64,000 nt of DNA from Bacteroidales bacterium (GCA_023229245.1 JALNZU010000005.1:62001-126000); one strand, 5' to 3'. Positions 18,826-28,409 are shown, numbered from the stretch's first letter. Numbers and translations are program-made. The notes: generated from the letters alone by a model not told the origin.

Positions 18826-20076
18826 TCATTTTTTATTATCTGTCAGTATCAGTCGTAGTGCGGTGTCTTTTGAGACGTATGCCCATGTCCAGTTGATAAA
18901 GATGATGAGTTTGTTTCGTACGCTCAAGATCAGCATCAGGTGCAGAAACATCCATATGATCCATGCGATCATACCTTTGAGCCGAAGAAATGGAAAGTCC
19001 ACCACTGCTTTATTTCGTCCAATAGTTGCCATAGTACCCAGGTCACGATACTCGTATTCAACGGGTTTTTTTCCTAAGGTAATTTTCTTTATGTTTTTGG
19101 CTAAATTTTTGGCTTGATTGATGGCAACGTTTGCTACCTGAGGGTGTCCATGTGGATATTTAGGTGTCTCCATATACGCCATATCTCCAAGCACATACAC
19201 ATTATTACTCCCTATAGCCTGATTCAGCCGGTTCACTTTGATTCGGTTTCCTTTGGTTATCCATTCTGGAGGAATTCCTTCTAATGTATTGGCAATAACA
19301 CCTGCGGCCCATATCAGGGTTTTGGTTTTGATCGTTTCCCCATTGCTTAGCCTCAGGCTTTCGCCATCGTAATCGCTGACCATGGTTTCTGTATGTACCT
19401 CAACCCCCATTTTTTGCAGATAAGCCTTTGAGGAGGTTTTGGCTAATTGGCTCATATTCCCTAAGGTGTGTTTACTGCCTTCTATCAGGATTATCTTCAG
19501 CTCCGAAAAATCGATACGGGGATAATCCTTGGGTAAGACATTCTTTTTTATTTCGGCAAAAGCGCCTGCTAATTCAACCCCCGTAGGCCCTGCACCTACA
19601 ATGACCAAATTGAATAAAGCTTCTCTTGAGTTGATATCAGCCGATATTTTTTCAAAAATCTGCAGGATATGGTTGCGTATAGAAATAGCGTTGTAAGTAG
19701 TTTTAAGGGTGAGTGCGTATTGATTAATAGAATCGTTGCCAAAAAAATTAGACGAGCAGCCCATAGCTAACACAAGTATATCATATTTGAATTCGCCTAC
19801 AGAGGTTTGAATAGTGTTTGTATCGGTGTTCACTGCATAAACTTCCGCCAATCGGATACGTACGTTTTTCTTGTTCTTGAAAATATGGCGTAACGGAAAC
19901 GAAATGCTTGAAGGCTCGATTTGTGAAGTAGCTACCTGATAAAACAATGGCTGAAACTGATGATGATTGATCTTGTCGATTAAAATAACCTCAAAGAGCT
20001 TCTCATCCAACCGGTTTATGAAATTTATCCCGGCAAAACCACCCCCAACTACAACTACCGTTTGTTTTGATTTCAT
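18826..20076 (-). CDS. Type II NADH dehydrogenase (NDH-2)-like flavoprotein
   Basis: Single-subunit FAD enzyme that passes electrons from NADH to quinone without pumping protons. The N-terminus TVVVVGGGFAGINF is the FAD-binding GxGxxG-type motif. A second dinucleotide motif, FNLVIVGAGPTGVELAGAFA, is near residue 165. ALTLK and AAGVIANTLEG regions and the VYVLGDMAYM FAD loop are also typical. Hydrophobic C-terminal helices (IAWIIWMFLHLMLIL) should attach it to the inner membrane. I chose ATG at 20076, immediately before the FAD motif; the frame is open to 20157 but those 27 residues look non-native. Confidence 0.88.
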   Translation of the reverse strand: MKSKQTVVVVGGGFAGINFINRLDEKLFEVILIDKINHHQFQPLFYQVATSQIEPSSISFPLRHIFKNKKNVRIRLAEVYAVNTDTNTIQTSVGEFKYDILVLAMGCSSNFFGNDSINQYALTLKTTYNAISIRNHILQIFEKISADINSREALFNLVIVGAGPTGVELAGAFAEIKKNVLPKDYPRIDFSELKIILIEGSKHTLGNMSQLAKTSSKAYLQKMGVEVHTETMVSDYDGESLRLSNGETIKTKTLIWAAGVIANTLEGIPPEWITKGNRIKVNRLNQAIGSNNVYVLGDMAYMETPKYPHGHPQVANVAINQAKNLAKNIKKITLGKKPVEYEYRDLGTMATIGRNKAVVDFPFLRLKGMIAWIIWMFLHLMLILSVRNKLIIFINWTWAYVSKDTALRLILTDNKK

Positions 20077-20166
20077 CTGTTTTAATTTTTTAATTATTTC
20101 TTCTGGTTTAAAGCAATCCTCTAAGCTTGAAACGAATAGAATTAGATGATTTCCCAAAAAAACTTC

Positions 20167-20328
20167 TTAACTTACTTCATGTGCATGCATGCAATAGTTA
20201 CAAAAATTTATATCTATTTCATATGCATTGGTTTTATAGGCCTGTTGTTTGTATTTTTTGTTTAAAAAGCGGTAATATCCTTTTGGATAGCTGTTGAATT
20301 TGCTTTTGACCGGCCTGATGTGATACAT
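20167..20328 (-). CDS. Possible 53-residue CxxC-containing protein
   Basis: Small reading frame between NDH-2 and the YfcC carrier gene. The predicted protein starts MYHIRPVKSKFNSYPKGYYR, is rich in Lys/Tyr, and ends with FCNYCMHAHEVS. That end holds a CxxCxxxH arrangement that could bind a metal or be redox-active. It lies 90 bp upstream of the NDH-2 start on the same strand. I do not recognise the family, and a short frame in AT-rich DNA may occur by chance. Confidence 0.35.
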   Translation of the reverse strand: MYHIRPVKSKFNSYPKGYYRFLNKKYKQQAYKTNAYEIDINFCNYCMHAHEVS

Positions 20329-20570
20329 GGTGAATAGCGTAAAAAGTTTAAAAACAAAACACTTTCTGAACTACAAATGTTCGTGGTTCACAATGAGGTT
20401 TTGCATTAATTAACATGTCTCGGAATTTTGAATGGATTTTGTGAAATATACAGGGGTTTTGAATAAAATATTTCTTTTACTGATCGATATGAAACAAGTC
20501 CAACTAAGTTTCTATATTTGTTGTGTGCCTTTTAAAAATTGACGGGTGGGTTAGTAATAAATAGTCATAT

Positions 20571-22193
20571 ATGAGTAAGAAAGGAAAAGTACCACATACT
20601 TTTGTCATTGTTTTTTCCATCATTGTTTTTGCAGCTGTTTTAACATGGGTCATCCCGCCGGGCAAATATCTTCCGGCAGGTGTTGAGTCGGCTGATCATC
20701 CGTCACAGCTACGGTTTCGTTATATGCATCAAATGACGGCAGAAGAAGCCCTTGCTTTTGAAGCCACCCCACAAACCTGGCAGGTGTTTTCAGCACTCTT
20801 TAAAGGATTTGTGAAACAAAGCCCTATCATAGTGTTTATCCTGATGATAGGTGGTGCGTTTTGGATCATGAATCAAAGCAAGGCGATAGATGTAGGTATC
20901 TTATCTTTTTTACGACTGACAAAACGAATGGAGCATCATCCTTTGATACGTAAACTGGGTGTCAACAATATTATCATGCTATTGATCATGACCATGTTCA
21001 GTATTTTCGGAGCAGTGTTTGGGATGAGTGAGGAGACTATTGCTTTTGCTATTATACTTATTCCTCTGGCTATTTCAATGGGCTATGATTCTATAGTAGG
21101 GGTTGGTTTGGTATATGTAGCTGCTCATCTTGGTTTTGCAGCAGCGGTGTTGAATCCTTTTACAATTGGAATAGCACAGGGTTTGGCTGATATTCCTCTA
21201 TTCTCAGGTATTGAGTACCGAATCTTTTGTTGGGTTGTGATCAATGCCGTTGGCTTTTTCTTTATTTTACGCTATGCTTCGCGTGTGAAGAAGAATCCCA
21301 ACGCATCGCCTATGTTTGAGCTTGACGAATATTGGCGTAAGCGGGAAGAGCTACAACAACAATCAGCCGACTACCATACTCCATTGATGGCCTGGATAGT
21401 GTATGGGATCATCATTCTAACTTTGTTGCTTTTTTCCTGGTACTATCCAATTACCACCTTGAAAATTGGGAACAGCAGCCTGAGTTTTTACCTTATTCCG
21501 GTAGCAACAGCAGTATTTATAGTGGCTGGCTATTTCAGTCTGAGGAAGTCGGTACACTTTTTTATACTGTTGCTGTTGACATATACCATATTGTTCCTGA
21601 TAGTAGGGGTTATGGGTTACGGTTGGTATGTGATGGAAATAGCGACTTTATTCATGGCTTTGGGAATTGCAAGCGGTTTATCTTTCGATCAAAGTGCGGA
21701 TACTATTGCTAGAAGCTTTTTAGACGGGGTAAAAGACATACTTTCGGCTGCACTCATAGTAGGACTTGCCGGGGGTATTATCGTTATTCTGGAAGATGGC
21801 GGTATTATTGATTCCATATTGTACGGATTGTCAAAAGCTATGGTCAACTTTGGTCAGGTGGCTTCCGTAGGGGCCATGTATCTTATTCAAACTGTGATCA
21901 ATATTATCATACCGTCTGGCTCGGCCAAAGCAGCTATTACCATGCCTATCATGGCGCCTTTCAGCGATTTGATAGGTGTTTCGCGACAGGCTACTGTGAT
22001 GGCCTTTCAGTTTGGTGACGGTTTTACTAATATGATCACTCCTACATCAGGAGTTTTAATAGCCGTGTTGGGTGTAGCTCGTATCCCTTATTCCAAATGG
22101 GTGAAATGGATATGGCCGTTTATGCTGATCATGATCATTCTTGGCTTTTTGCTGCTTATCCCTACAGTTACTATGCAGCTCAACGGATTCTGA
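20571..22193 (+). CDS. YfcC-family membrane carrier
   Basis: Secondary transporter of the YfcC/C4-dicarboxylate-AbgT-like superfamily, 540 residues with about 12 hydrophobic helices. Typical stretches are LTWVIPPGKY near the N-terminus, FGAVFGMSEETIAFAIILIPL, AAVLNPFTIGIAQGLADIPL and IIPSGSAKAAITMPIMAPF followed by FGDGFTNMITPTSG. Related proteins have been linked to arginine/ornithine, short-chain acid or dipeptide transport, so the substrate is open. A TATATTTG box at 20513-20520 precedes the ATG. Confidence 0.85.
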   Translation: MSKKGKVPHTFVIVFSIIVFAAVLTWVIPPGKYLPAGVESADHPSQLRFRYMHQMTAEEALAFEATPQTWQVFSALFKGFVKQSPIIVFILMIGGAFWIMNQSKAIDVGILSFLRLTKRMEHHPLIRKLGVNNIIMLLIMTMFSIFGAVFGMSEETIAFAIILIPLAISMGYDSIVGVGLVYVAAHLGFAAAVLNPFTIGIAQGLADIPLFSGIEYRIFCWVVINAVGFFFILRYASRVKKNPNASPMFELDEYWRKREELQQQSADYHTPLMAWIVYGIIILTLLLFSWYYPITTLKIGNSSLSFYLIPVATAVFIVAGYFSLRKSVHFFILLLLTYTILFLIVGVMGYGWYVMEIATLFMALGIASGLSFDQSADTIARSFLDGVKDILSAALIVGLAGGIIVILEDGGIIDSILYGLSKAMVNFGQVASVGAMYLIQTVINIIIPSGSAKAAITMPIMAPFSDLIGVSRQATVMAFQFGDGFTNMITPTSGVLIAVLGVARIPYSKWVKWIWPFMLIMIILGFLLLIPTVTMQLNGF

Positions 22194-22409
22194 TAAATAT
22201 TTCTTCTTTTGCTCCTTTTTGATTCGAAATTTCATGCGTTGGCGCTCTTCCAATTCTCATCTGTATGTTAGGGCAAGCCATTGTACCGCAACATGTTAAA
22301 TTACTCTTAAACTTTCATAAAAGAATAGTTTCGAGCCGGATTTTTTTCATCACTTGTATTGACTTTTTGATGCATTTTTGTACTATTGGTGCTTCAAAAA
22401 ACAACATGT

Positions 22410-22940
22410 ATGGAACAATTTATCCGTTATATTCTAAGCAACTTTACCCTGAGTTTTTTTGTGGTAGGGTTGATTTTTTCCGCTTTTGCCTTGTATCGTA
22501 ACAGACATAGGCTTACTAAATCATTTGTGATAGAATCTATTTTCAAGTACTATTGTTTTTGGGCTCATGGTGTATCCTGGATCTATAATGCAGTGATGCA
22601 TACTGTATTTCATACTTCTGCTGCCGAATTTATTGGCTGGGAAGACAGCCCCTTTCAGTTAGAGGTAGGGTTTGCCAGTCTTGGCTTTGGTTTAATTGGA
22701 TTGTTAGCCTTGAAAAAAGATTTTAGCCTTAGGTTAGCTTTGGTCATTGGCACCTCTGCTTTTTTGTGGGGAGCTGCCGGAGGACATATATACGAGATTA
22801 TTGCAAAAGAAAATTTTGCTCCTGGCAATGCCGGTATCATGCTATGGAGTGGATTGCTCATGCCGGTGATCGGTATCGTTTTGTTAGTGTTATCCTATCA
22901 GGTTGACAAAAAACAAGAATCTCTGCTTTATGAAAAATAG
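22410..22940 (+). CDS. DUF6790-type small membrane protein
   Basis: Four to five hydrophobic helices in 176 residues. Conserved-looking blocks are FWAHGVSWIYNAVMHTVF, GWEDSPFQLEVGFASLGFG and WGAAGGHIYEI, with several His in or beside helices. I recall these features from the DUF6790 family, whose function is not known. ATG at 22410 is preferred over a TTG at 22386 because the helix structure begins right after it. The stop codon overlaps the start of the next gene by 11 bp, so translation is probably coupled. Confidence 0.7.
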   Translation: MEQFIRYILSNFTLSFFVVGLIFSAFALYRNRHRLTKSFVIESIFKYYCFWAHGVSWIYNAVMHTVFHTSAAEFIGWEDSPFQLEVGFASLGFGLIGLLALKKDFSLRLALVIGTSAFLWGAAGGHIYEIIAKENFAPGNAGIMLWSGLLMPVIGIVLLVLSYQVDKKQESLLYEK

Positions 22941-23838
22941 CTCATTCTTAATCGGGCAACTCATGGCAGGCTTGTCATTAGTATTGATACTTGCCGGATG
23001 TACCCACGACTCACTTAGTGTGCAGAACGAAGAAAGCATACAATATGTGGAGCTTCCTACGGCTCATATTGCCTATAAAACTCTGGGAAAAGGTGAACCA
23101 CTTTTACTGTGTACCGGATTCAGCGCTACTATGGAGATATGGGCTACTCCAATGATAGAAAGGCTTCAGGAGCAGTATCAGCTTATACTGTTTGACTATA
23201 GAGGAATGGGGTATAGCACTAATAGCGACACGGCTTTCAGCATACAAACACTTGCTGAGGATGTGTTTGCGCTCTGCGAACATTTAGACATCAAAAAAGC
23301 TGATATATTGGGTTGGTCTATGGGCGGTTATGTAGCACAAATGTTTGCGCTGAAGCATCCCGAACTCGTATCGCGGCTGATACTTTATGCTTCTGATGGA
23401 GGTGATACCATAGTCATTGATCCTGATCAAAGGATACTCGATATGTTGGCTGATACTACCTCAGGACCGCAGGGATTGTTTGGAACTTTATTCACTCCAC
23501 GCTGGTTAGAAACACATCCTGACCCCTGGCAATATTTCCCCAAACCACAAAATGGGTTTGACAGCGAAACTATCATGCTTCAAAATAAGGCAATAACAAA
23601 ATGGATGGAATCCGGTGGTGGCTCCGTAGGACGATTGCATGAACTCAAGATGGAGACCTTTATAATTACCGGAGATGATGATGCAGTAACACCATATCAA
23701 AATTCGGAGCTATTGGCTGATTCAATTCAAAACTCCACTTTGATTAAGATTAACAATGGGGGACATGGGGTCATGTATCAGTTTCCAGACTTGGTGGCGG
23801 ATTATATCCTGGCATTCTTGAATCATAGGCAGGAGTAG
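22930..23838 (+). CDS. Alpha/beta hydrolase lipoprotein
   Basis: Predicted lipoprotein: the signal sequence is followed by the lipobox LAGC, with the acylated Cys near residue 24. The mature part is an alpha/beta hydrolase. The nucleophile elbow is GWSMGGYVAQM (GxSxG), the acid is likely in the ITGDDDAVTP loop and the catalytic His in NNGGHGVMYQ. Residues in the HIAYKTLGKGEPLLL block form the usual entry strand, and FDYRGMGYS the oxyanion-side loop. The substrate is unknown. The start overlaps the end of the DUF6790-like gene, so they form one operon. Confidence 0.83.
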   Translation: MKNSSFLIGQLMAGLSLVLILAGCTHDSLSVQNEESIQYVELPTAHIAYKTLGKGEPLLLCTGFSATMEIWATPMIERLQEQYQLILFDYRGMGYSTNSDTAFSIQTLAEDVFALCEHLDIKKADILGWSMGGYVAQMFALKHPELVSRLILYASDGGDTIVIDPDQRILDMLADTTSGPQGLFGTLFTPRWLETHPDPWQYFPKPQNGFDSETIMLQNKAITKWMESGGGSVGRLHELKMETFIITGDDDAVTPYQNSELLADSIQNSTLIKINNGGHGVMYQFPDLVADYILAFLNHRQE

Positions 23839-23850
23839 CTTCGTATAGGC

Positions 23851-24297
23851 TCACTTCATCCATTCAAAAACCTGATAATGATCTCCGTTCATACCTGATC
23901 TTGTATAAACAAGCTTTGCTTGATGGTTTGAATTGTCAACGTATAACCTGATGCCTCCTACTGAATGACTTTCTTTTGCCTGATTCAGTATATGCTCATA
24001 TAACGCTTTGTAAACCCCTTGTCTGCGGTGTTCGGGAAGCACATATACCGATTGTATCCAGTAAACTGTTCGGTTTCGCCAATCGCTCCATTCGTAGGTG
24101 ATAAGCAGCATTCCAACTATTTTATTACCTTCTTCAGCTACATAATAGCATCCTTTTGACGGATCGTTGAATACTGCCTGGATTCCGCTGCTTAGAGTAT
24201 TTTCATCTAAATGCAGCTTTTCGGTCTCTAATGCCATATGTTGTTGAAACGTGCATAGTATGGACAGCTCTTCAGGTTTAGCTTTTCTTATTATCAT
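23851..24297 (-). CDS. GNAT-family N-acetyltransferase
   Basis: Acetyl-CoA-dependent acetyltransferase of about 148 residues. The core fold is visible: IIRKAKPEELSILC (strand 1), IVGMLLITYEWSDW (strand 4), YWIQSVYVLPEHRRQGVYKAL (strand 4/5 with the QGxxxxL part of the acetyl-CoA loop) and GIRLYVDNSNHQAKLVYTRSG. The start at 24297 fits the fold; the frame is open 32 codons further but that stretch overlaps the upstream region and the divergent PurF-like start. The substrate is unknown. Confidence 0.8.
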   Translation of the reverse strand: MIIRKAKPEELSILCTFQQHMALETEKLHLDENTLSSGIQAVFNDPSKGCYYVAEEGNKIVGMLLITYEWSDWRNRTVYWIQSVYVLPEHRRQGVYKALYEHILNQAKESHSVGGIRLYVDNSNHQAKLVYTRSGMNGDHYQVFEWMK

Positions 24298-24372
24298 CGT
24301 TTGAATTTTAGTTACTTTTGCTGCTTTATCATCGGGTAAAATTATTGATTTTATTAGTATCATAGAATTGCG

Positions 24373-26274
24373 ATGAGCGATCAAATCAAACATGAATGCG
24401 GTATTGCTCTGATTCGTCTTTTAAAGCCGTTGGAGTATTATCTGGCCAATTACGGTACTTCGTTTTATGGATTGCAAAAGCTGCACTTGTTGATGCAGAA
24501 GCAACATAACAGGGGACAGGACGGAGCAGGTATAGCAGGAATTAAATTATTTGTAGAGCCGGGTCAGGAATATATCTCAAGGATACGATCGAACTCATCA
24601 ACTCCTATGAAAGATATTTTTAATCAAGTATATGATGCGTTTCAGGAAGTAAAAGAGAAATATCCGGCTCGGCTTAACGATGTACAATGGTTGAAAAAAA
24701 ATCATGGATTTACCGGTGAAGTGTTTCTGGGGCATTTGCGATACGGAACCTACGGAGCCAACAGCATTTTAAATACCCATCCCTTAGTGAGAGCCAACAA
24801 CTGGATGACTCGGAATTTGGTTTTAGCCGGTAATTTTAATATGACCAATCTGGATGAGCTTTTTAATAAATTAGTTGAATTAGGGCAGTATCCGCATGAA
24901 ACTTCTGATACGATCACTGTATTGGAAAAGATTGGTCATTTTTTAGATGAAGAAAACGAAAAATGCTATAGAAAATATAGGGCTTCGGGATTGAGTAAAA
25001 AAGAAATCTCACATAAGATAGCTGATGAGATGGATGTGCGTCGCATTTTGGAGGAAAGCTCGCAATATTGGGATGGTGGTTATGTGATAGCAGGTATGAT
25101 AGGTCATGGTGATGCGTTTGTGTTACGCGACCCGGCAGGAATACGACCGGCGTATTATTATGCCGATGATGAAGTAGTAGTTGCTGCATCGGAACGACCA
25201 CCTATACAAACAGCTTTTAATCTGCGCTCTGAAATGGTACATGAACTAAAACCAGGACATGTGCTAATCGTCAAACGGGATGGGAAATGGGAAGAAGTGG
25301 TTTATAAAAAACCTACGAAAAAAAAGGCCTGCGCCTTTGAACGGATTTATTTTTCAAGGGGAACAGATACAGATATATATAGTGAACGCAAGAAATTAGG
25401 ACAGCTCCTTATGCCTGAAATTTTGCAAGTGATAGACTATGACCTGGAAAATACTGTGTTTTCATATATTCCTAATACTGCTGTAGTAGCATTTAACGGT
25501 CTCATAGGAGCATTACATGAGTATAGCGACGATCAGAAACGTGATCAAATCATTGCGCATGCACACAATCTGACAAGAGACAAGTTGGATGAAATATTTC
25601 GCTTAAAGATAAGGGTGGACGATATCGCAGTGAAAGATATGAAGCTGCGTACCTTCATCAGTGAAGAGAAACAGCGGGATGACCTGATTGCTCATGTGTA
25701 TGATGTTACTTATGGTGTGGTACGACCAGATAAAGATACCTTAGTTGTTATTGACGACTCCATAGTCCGCGGCTCTACCCTGCACAACAGCATTATCCGT
25801 ATGCTTGATCGCTTAGAACCCAGACATATTGTCATTGCTTCTTCCGCTCCACAGATACGCTATCCCGATTGCTACGGTATTGATATGGCCAAACTAAGTG
25901 AATTTGCTGCATTTAAAGCTGCTATAGCTTTGTTGAAAGAAACACGGCAAGAGCATATTATTAATAAGGTGTATAAGCTTTGTAAAAGTCAGGAGCATCT
26001 TCCAAAAGAAGAGGTTGAAAATCATGTCAAACTGATATATAAGCCGTTCGCTGTCGAGCAAGTCTCGCAAAAAATCGCTGAGCAAGTTACACCTAAGGGG
26101 ATCAATGCCAGAGTGTCAGTAGTGTATCAATCTATAGAAAATCTACATAAAGCCTGTCCTGAACATCTTGGTGACTGGTATTTTACCGGCGACTACCCAA
26201 CACCGGGTGGAAACAAAGTAGCCAACCGATCATTCATCAATTATATCGAAGGACGGAACGAAAGGGCATATTAA
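24373..26274 (+). CDS. Long-form amidophosphoribosyltransferase (PurF-like)
   Basis: Two-domain enzyme: an N-terminal class II glutaminase and a C-terminal phosphoribosyltransferase. It would make 5-phosphoribosylamine from PRPP and glutamine in purine synthesis. Cys9 (HECGIALIRL) is the probable nucleophile after removal of an 8-residue propeptide. QHNRGQDGAGIAGI, HLRYGTYGA and LAGNFNMTN are glutaminase motifs, and VVIDDSIVRGSTLHNSIIRM is the PRPP-binding loop. At 633 residues it is about 160 longer than common PurF. The extra residues are spread through the protein, including the segment after Cys9. It may be a paralogue of the normal PurF. Confidence 0.82.
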   Translation: MSDQIKHECGIALIRLLKPLEYYLANYGTSFYGLQKLHLLMQKQHNRGQDGAGIAGIKLFVEPGQEYISRIRSNSSTPMKDIFNQVYDAFQEVKEKYPARLNDVQWLKKNHGFTGEVFLGHLRYGTYGANSILNTHPLVRANNWMTRNLVLAGNFNMTNLDELFNKLVELGQYPHETSDTITVLEKIGHFLDEENEKCYRKYRASGLSKKEISHKIADEMDVRRILEESSQYWDGGYVIAGMIGHGDAFVLRDPAGIRPAYYYADDEVVVAASERPPIQTAFNLRSEMVHELKPGHVLIVKRDGKWEEVVYKKPTKKKACAFERIYFSRGTDTDIYSERKKLGQLLMPEILQVIDYDLENTVFSYIPNTAVVAFNGLIGALHEYSDDQKRDQIIAHAHNLTRDKLDEIFRLKIRVDDIAVKDMKLRTFISEEKQRDDLIAHVYDVTYGVVRPDKDTLVVIDDSIVRGSTLHNSIIRMLDRLEPRHIVIASSAPQIRYPDCYGIDMAKLSEFAAFKAAIALLKETRQEHIINKVYKLCKSQEHLPKEEVENHVKLIYKPFAVEQVSQKIAEQVTPKGINARVSVVYQSIENLHKACPEHLGDWYFTGDYPTPGGNKVANRSFINYIEGRNERAY

Positions 26275-26280
26275 AAAAAC

Positions 26281-26304
26281 AAGGGATACATTAAGGTATC
26301 CCTC
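26281..26304 (-). terminator. Hairpin between convergent PurF-like and HIT genes
   Basis: AGGGATAC (26282-26289) and GTATCCCT (26296-26303) form a perfect 8-bp stem with a 6-nt loop. On the minus strand it is followed by TG and seven T, so it is a good terminator for the HIT/greA operon. The plus-strand side lacks a strong T run. Confidence 0.7.
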
Positions 26305-26332
26305 TTACCGTTTCGTTTAGGTTTATTATAAG

Positions 26333-26725
26333 TCACACTTTAGCGGCTATCGCATCACTCAAAGCTTTAAACTCATGTGCTTCAAACTTCAGCTTAGGTT
26401 TGCTAAAGTCAATATCATATATCGTATTGATAGGGATCAGATGAATGTGTGCGTGTGGTACTTCCAGGCCTACTACAGCTATGCCAATGCGATTGCACGC
26501 TACTACCTGTTCGATGGCTTTGGCAAGCTTTTTGGCAAAAAGTATCATAGACGCCAATTCGCTGTCTTCTATATCAAAAATATAGTCGGTTTCTTTTTTA
26601 GGGATGACTAAGGCATGCCCTTTAGCTATGGGATTGATATCGAGGAAAGCAAAGAAGTGCTCGTCTTCGGCAAGCTTATAACTTGGTATTTCTCCTGAAA
26701 CAATTTTTGAAAATATACTTGCCAT
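26333..26725 (-). CDS. HIT-family nucleotide hydrolase
   Basis: Small cytoplasmic HIT protein (130 residues), probably splitting phosphoramidate or dinucleoside polyphosphate substrates. The start MASIFSKIVSGEIPSYKLAE and FAFLDINPIAKGHALVIPK are classical Hint-family blocks. The catalytic triad motif reads VPHAHIHLIPI (HxHxH). It lies 12 bp downstream of greA, so both form an operon. Confidence 0.92.
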   Translation of the reverse strand: MASIFSKIVSGEIPSYKLAEDEHFFAFLDINPIAKGHALVIPKKETDYIFDIEDSELASMILFAKKLAKAIEQVVACNRIGIAVVGLEVPHAHIHLIPINTIYDIDFSKPKLKFEAHEFKALSDAIAAKV

Positions 26726-26737
26726 GAGGGTACGTAT

Positions 26738-27211
26738 TTATCGTGATACTTCTAAAATTTCAAAAGTAATAATTCCTGCCGGTACTTCAATCTCAGCTTT
26801 TTCTCCAACGCTTTTTCCTAACAGTCCTTTTGCGATAGGTGAATTGACTGATATTTTACCATTTTTAAGGTCAGCTTCTTTTTCCGGTACTAATGTATAA
26901 CTCATAGTAGCGTTGTTTTTCAGATTCCTGATCTTTACTTTGGAGAGCAACAGCACCTTAGTAATATCCATTTTTGATTCATCCAACACTCGTGCTGAAA
27001 CTAATAAGTCTTGCAACTGGGAAATTTTTAGTTCCAACAGTCCTTGTGCTTCTTTAGCTGCATCGTATTCGGCATTTTCCGACAGATCGCCTTTGTCTCG
27101 TGCTTCGGCTATCATTTGTGCTATTCGAGGCCGTTCTTTGTTGATGAGTTCATCTAACTCATCTTTTATACGTTGCAGGCCTTCTTGCGTAAAATATTTT
27201 ATTTCTGCCAT
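26738..27211 (-). CDS. greA: Transcription elongation factor GreA
   Basis: Rescues backtracked RNA polymerase by stimulating transcript cleavage. The N-terminal coiled coil is clear (GLQRIKDELDELINKERPRI), with the acidic tip motif in ARDKGDLSENAEYDAAKE. The C-terminal FKBP-like domain includes SPIAKGLLGKSVGEKAEI. The length of 157 residues is standard. It is followed by the HIT gene; a terminator of the upstream PorV-family operon lies just before it. Confidence 0.97.
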   Translation of the reverse strand: MAEIKYFTQEGLQRIKDELDELINKERPRIAQMIAEARDKGDLSENAEYDAAKEAQGLLELKISQLQDLLVSARVLDESKMDITKVLLLSKVKIRNLKNNATMSYTLVPEKEADLKNGKISVNSPIAKGLLGKSVGEKAEIEVPAGIITFEILEVSR

Positions 27212-27237
27212 AGCAAATATGGGTGTTAATAAGAAAG

Positions 27238-27266
27238 TAAAAAGACCCTTGGCAGAGCAAGGGCCT
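27238..27266 (-). terminator. Terminator after the TonB/T9SS/PorV-family operon
   Basis: CCCTTG (27246-27251) pairs with CAAGGG (27258-27263), loop of 6 nt. Read on the minus strand the stem is followed by CTTTTTAC. It lies between the PorV-family stop codon and greA, so it should end the preceding operon. Confidence 0.65.
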
Positions 27267-27308
27267 TTTATCTTGCAAAATTAAATAATTTCTGTTTACC
27301 TAGTCTTT

Positions 27309-28379
27309 TTAGAAACTAATTCTTGCGCCTATAGAGTGTGTTCCGTTGAAGTGATTTGCTGTGCTGCGATAGGAATAGTCAACCGAAAAGCTTGAACTTC
27401 CTTCTTTACTTAGTGGCACCTGCACTGTGAATCCGGCACTGACACCTTTTTGTGCATTAGTGTTCAGATCGGTTTCTATAGCATCCCAAATACCTTCTTC
27501 ATAGGTATAGCCTCCTCTAAGCAGCAGATAGTTCCTCAGACTGAACTCAGCTCCAACTGTTATCTGGTCTTTAGTGAATGAGTTGGACGTAAAATTACCG
27601 GCTAACGTAAAGCGATAGTCGTTTTCAAACAAGAAGTCGTAGGCAGTGCCTATCACAAGTTGGGCAGGCAGCTCAAAGGCTTCTTCACGTTGTTTGAGGG
27701 TGAACTGATTTTCTTGTCCGGGTATATAAACCCGTATCGCATTACCGTCTCCGGAGAATCGCATAGTAGGTCCAATATTCTTTAAGGTAATCCCGAAATG
27801 TATGTTCTCAAATGTTCCGGTCACATATTGAATACCAGCATCTAAGGCTACTCCTTGTGCGCTCAGGTCGCTGATACTTTGGGAAATAATTTTCATCACA
27901 AAGCCCCCATGGATACTGTTTGAAAAGGATTTGGAATAAGCTATTCCAATATTCATCAGGCTAGGTGAGAACGTACCTAATCCTCCATCGGGTGATTCGG
28001 TAGTTGTGATTGGTATATCACCAAAGTTCATTGACATAATAGCTAAGCCTAACACTCCCGATTCGCCCACTCTTTGTGAGAATCCAAACGCATTAATATT
28101 CACATCCGCACCTTTTATCCAGTTGGTATGCGAAAAATGAATATCGGTTTTCTTGCTGAAGGCTAGTCCTGCCACATTACTCCATGTACCTTCTAATCCT
28201 TTAATAGAAGCCATGCCGGCATTACCCCATCCTGAGCTTCGGGCCCATGGGTTGATCAGCAACTCGGCAGCACCTGCCTGTCCTGACCTGTCTTTGTTTC
28301 CGGCTTTCAAACCAGTAGCCCCCATAAAGACCAAGAGGCTCAGTGCGATTAAAGATCTAAATATATTATTCATCTTCAT
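27309..28379 (-). CDS. PorV/PorQ-family outer-membrane protein
   Basis: Beta-barrel protein of 356 residues with a signal peptide (about 1-26). It has the PorV/PorQ N-terminal block AAELLINPWARSSGWGNAGMAS and ends in an amphipathic strand with terminal Phe (GARISF). PorV in Porphyromonas gingivalis is a T9SS component that brings cargo to the attachment complex; PorQ-like proteins have related roles. Here it is the last gene of an operon after a TonB-dependent receptor and a very large T9SS-like protein, so it may be dedicated to that cargo rather than the general PorV. Confidence 0.8.
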   Translation of the reverse strand: MKMNNIFRSLIALSLLVFMGATGLKAGNKDRSGQAGAAELLINPWARSSGWGNAGMASIKGLEGTWSNVAGLAFSKKTDIHFSHTNWIKGADVNINAFGFSQRVGESGVLGLAIMSMNFGDIPITTTESPDGGLGTFSPSLMNIGIAYSKSFSNSIHGGFVMKIISQSISDLSAQGVALDAGIQYVTGTFENIHFGITLKNIGPTMRFSGDGNAIRVYIPGQENQFTLKQREEAFELPAQLVIGTAYDFLFENDYRFTLAGNFTSNSFTKDQITVGAEFSLRNYLLLRGGYTYEEGIWDAIETDLNTNAQKGVSAGFTVQVPLSKEGSSSFSVDYSYRSTANHFNGTHSIGARISF

Positions 28380-28409
28380 TCTAATTTTTTGTTCGCAATT
28401 CAGCTTGTA

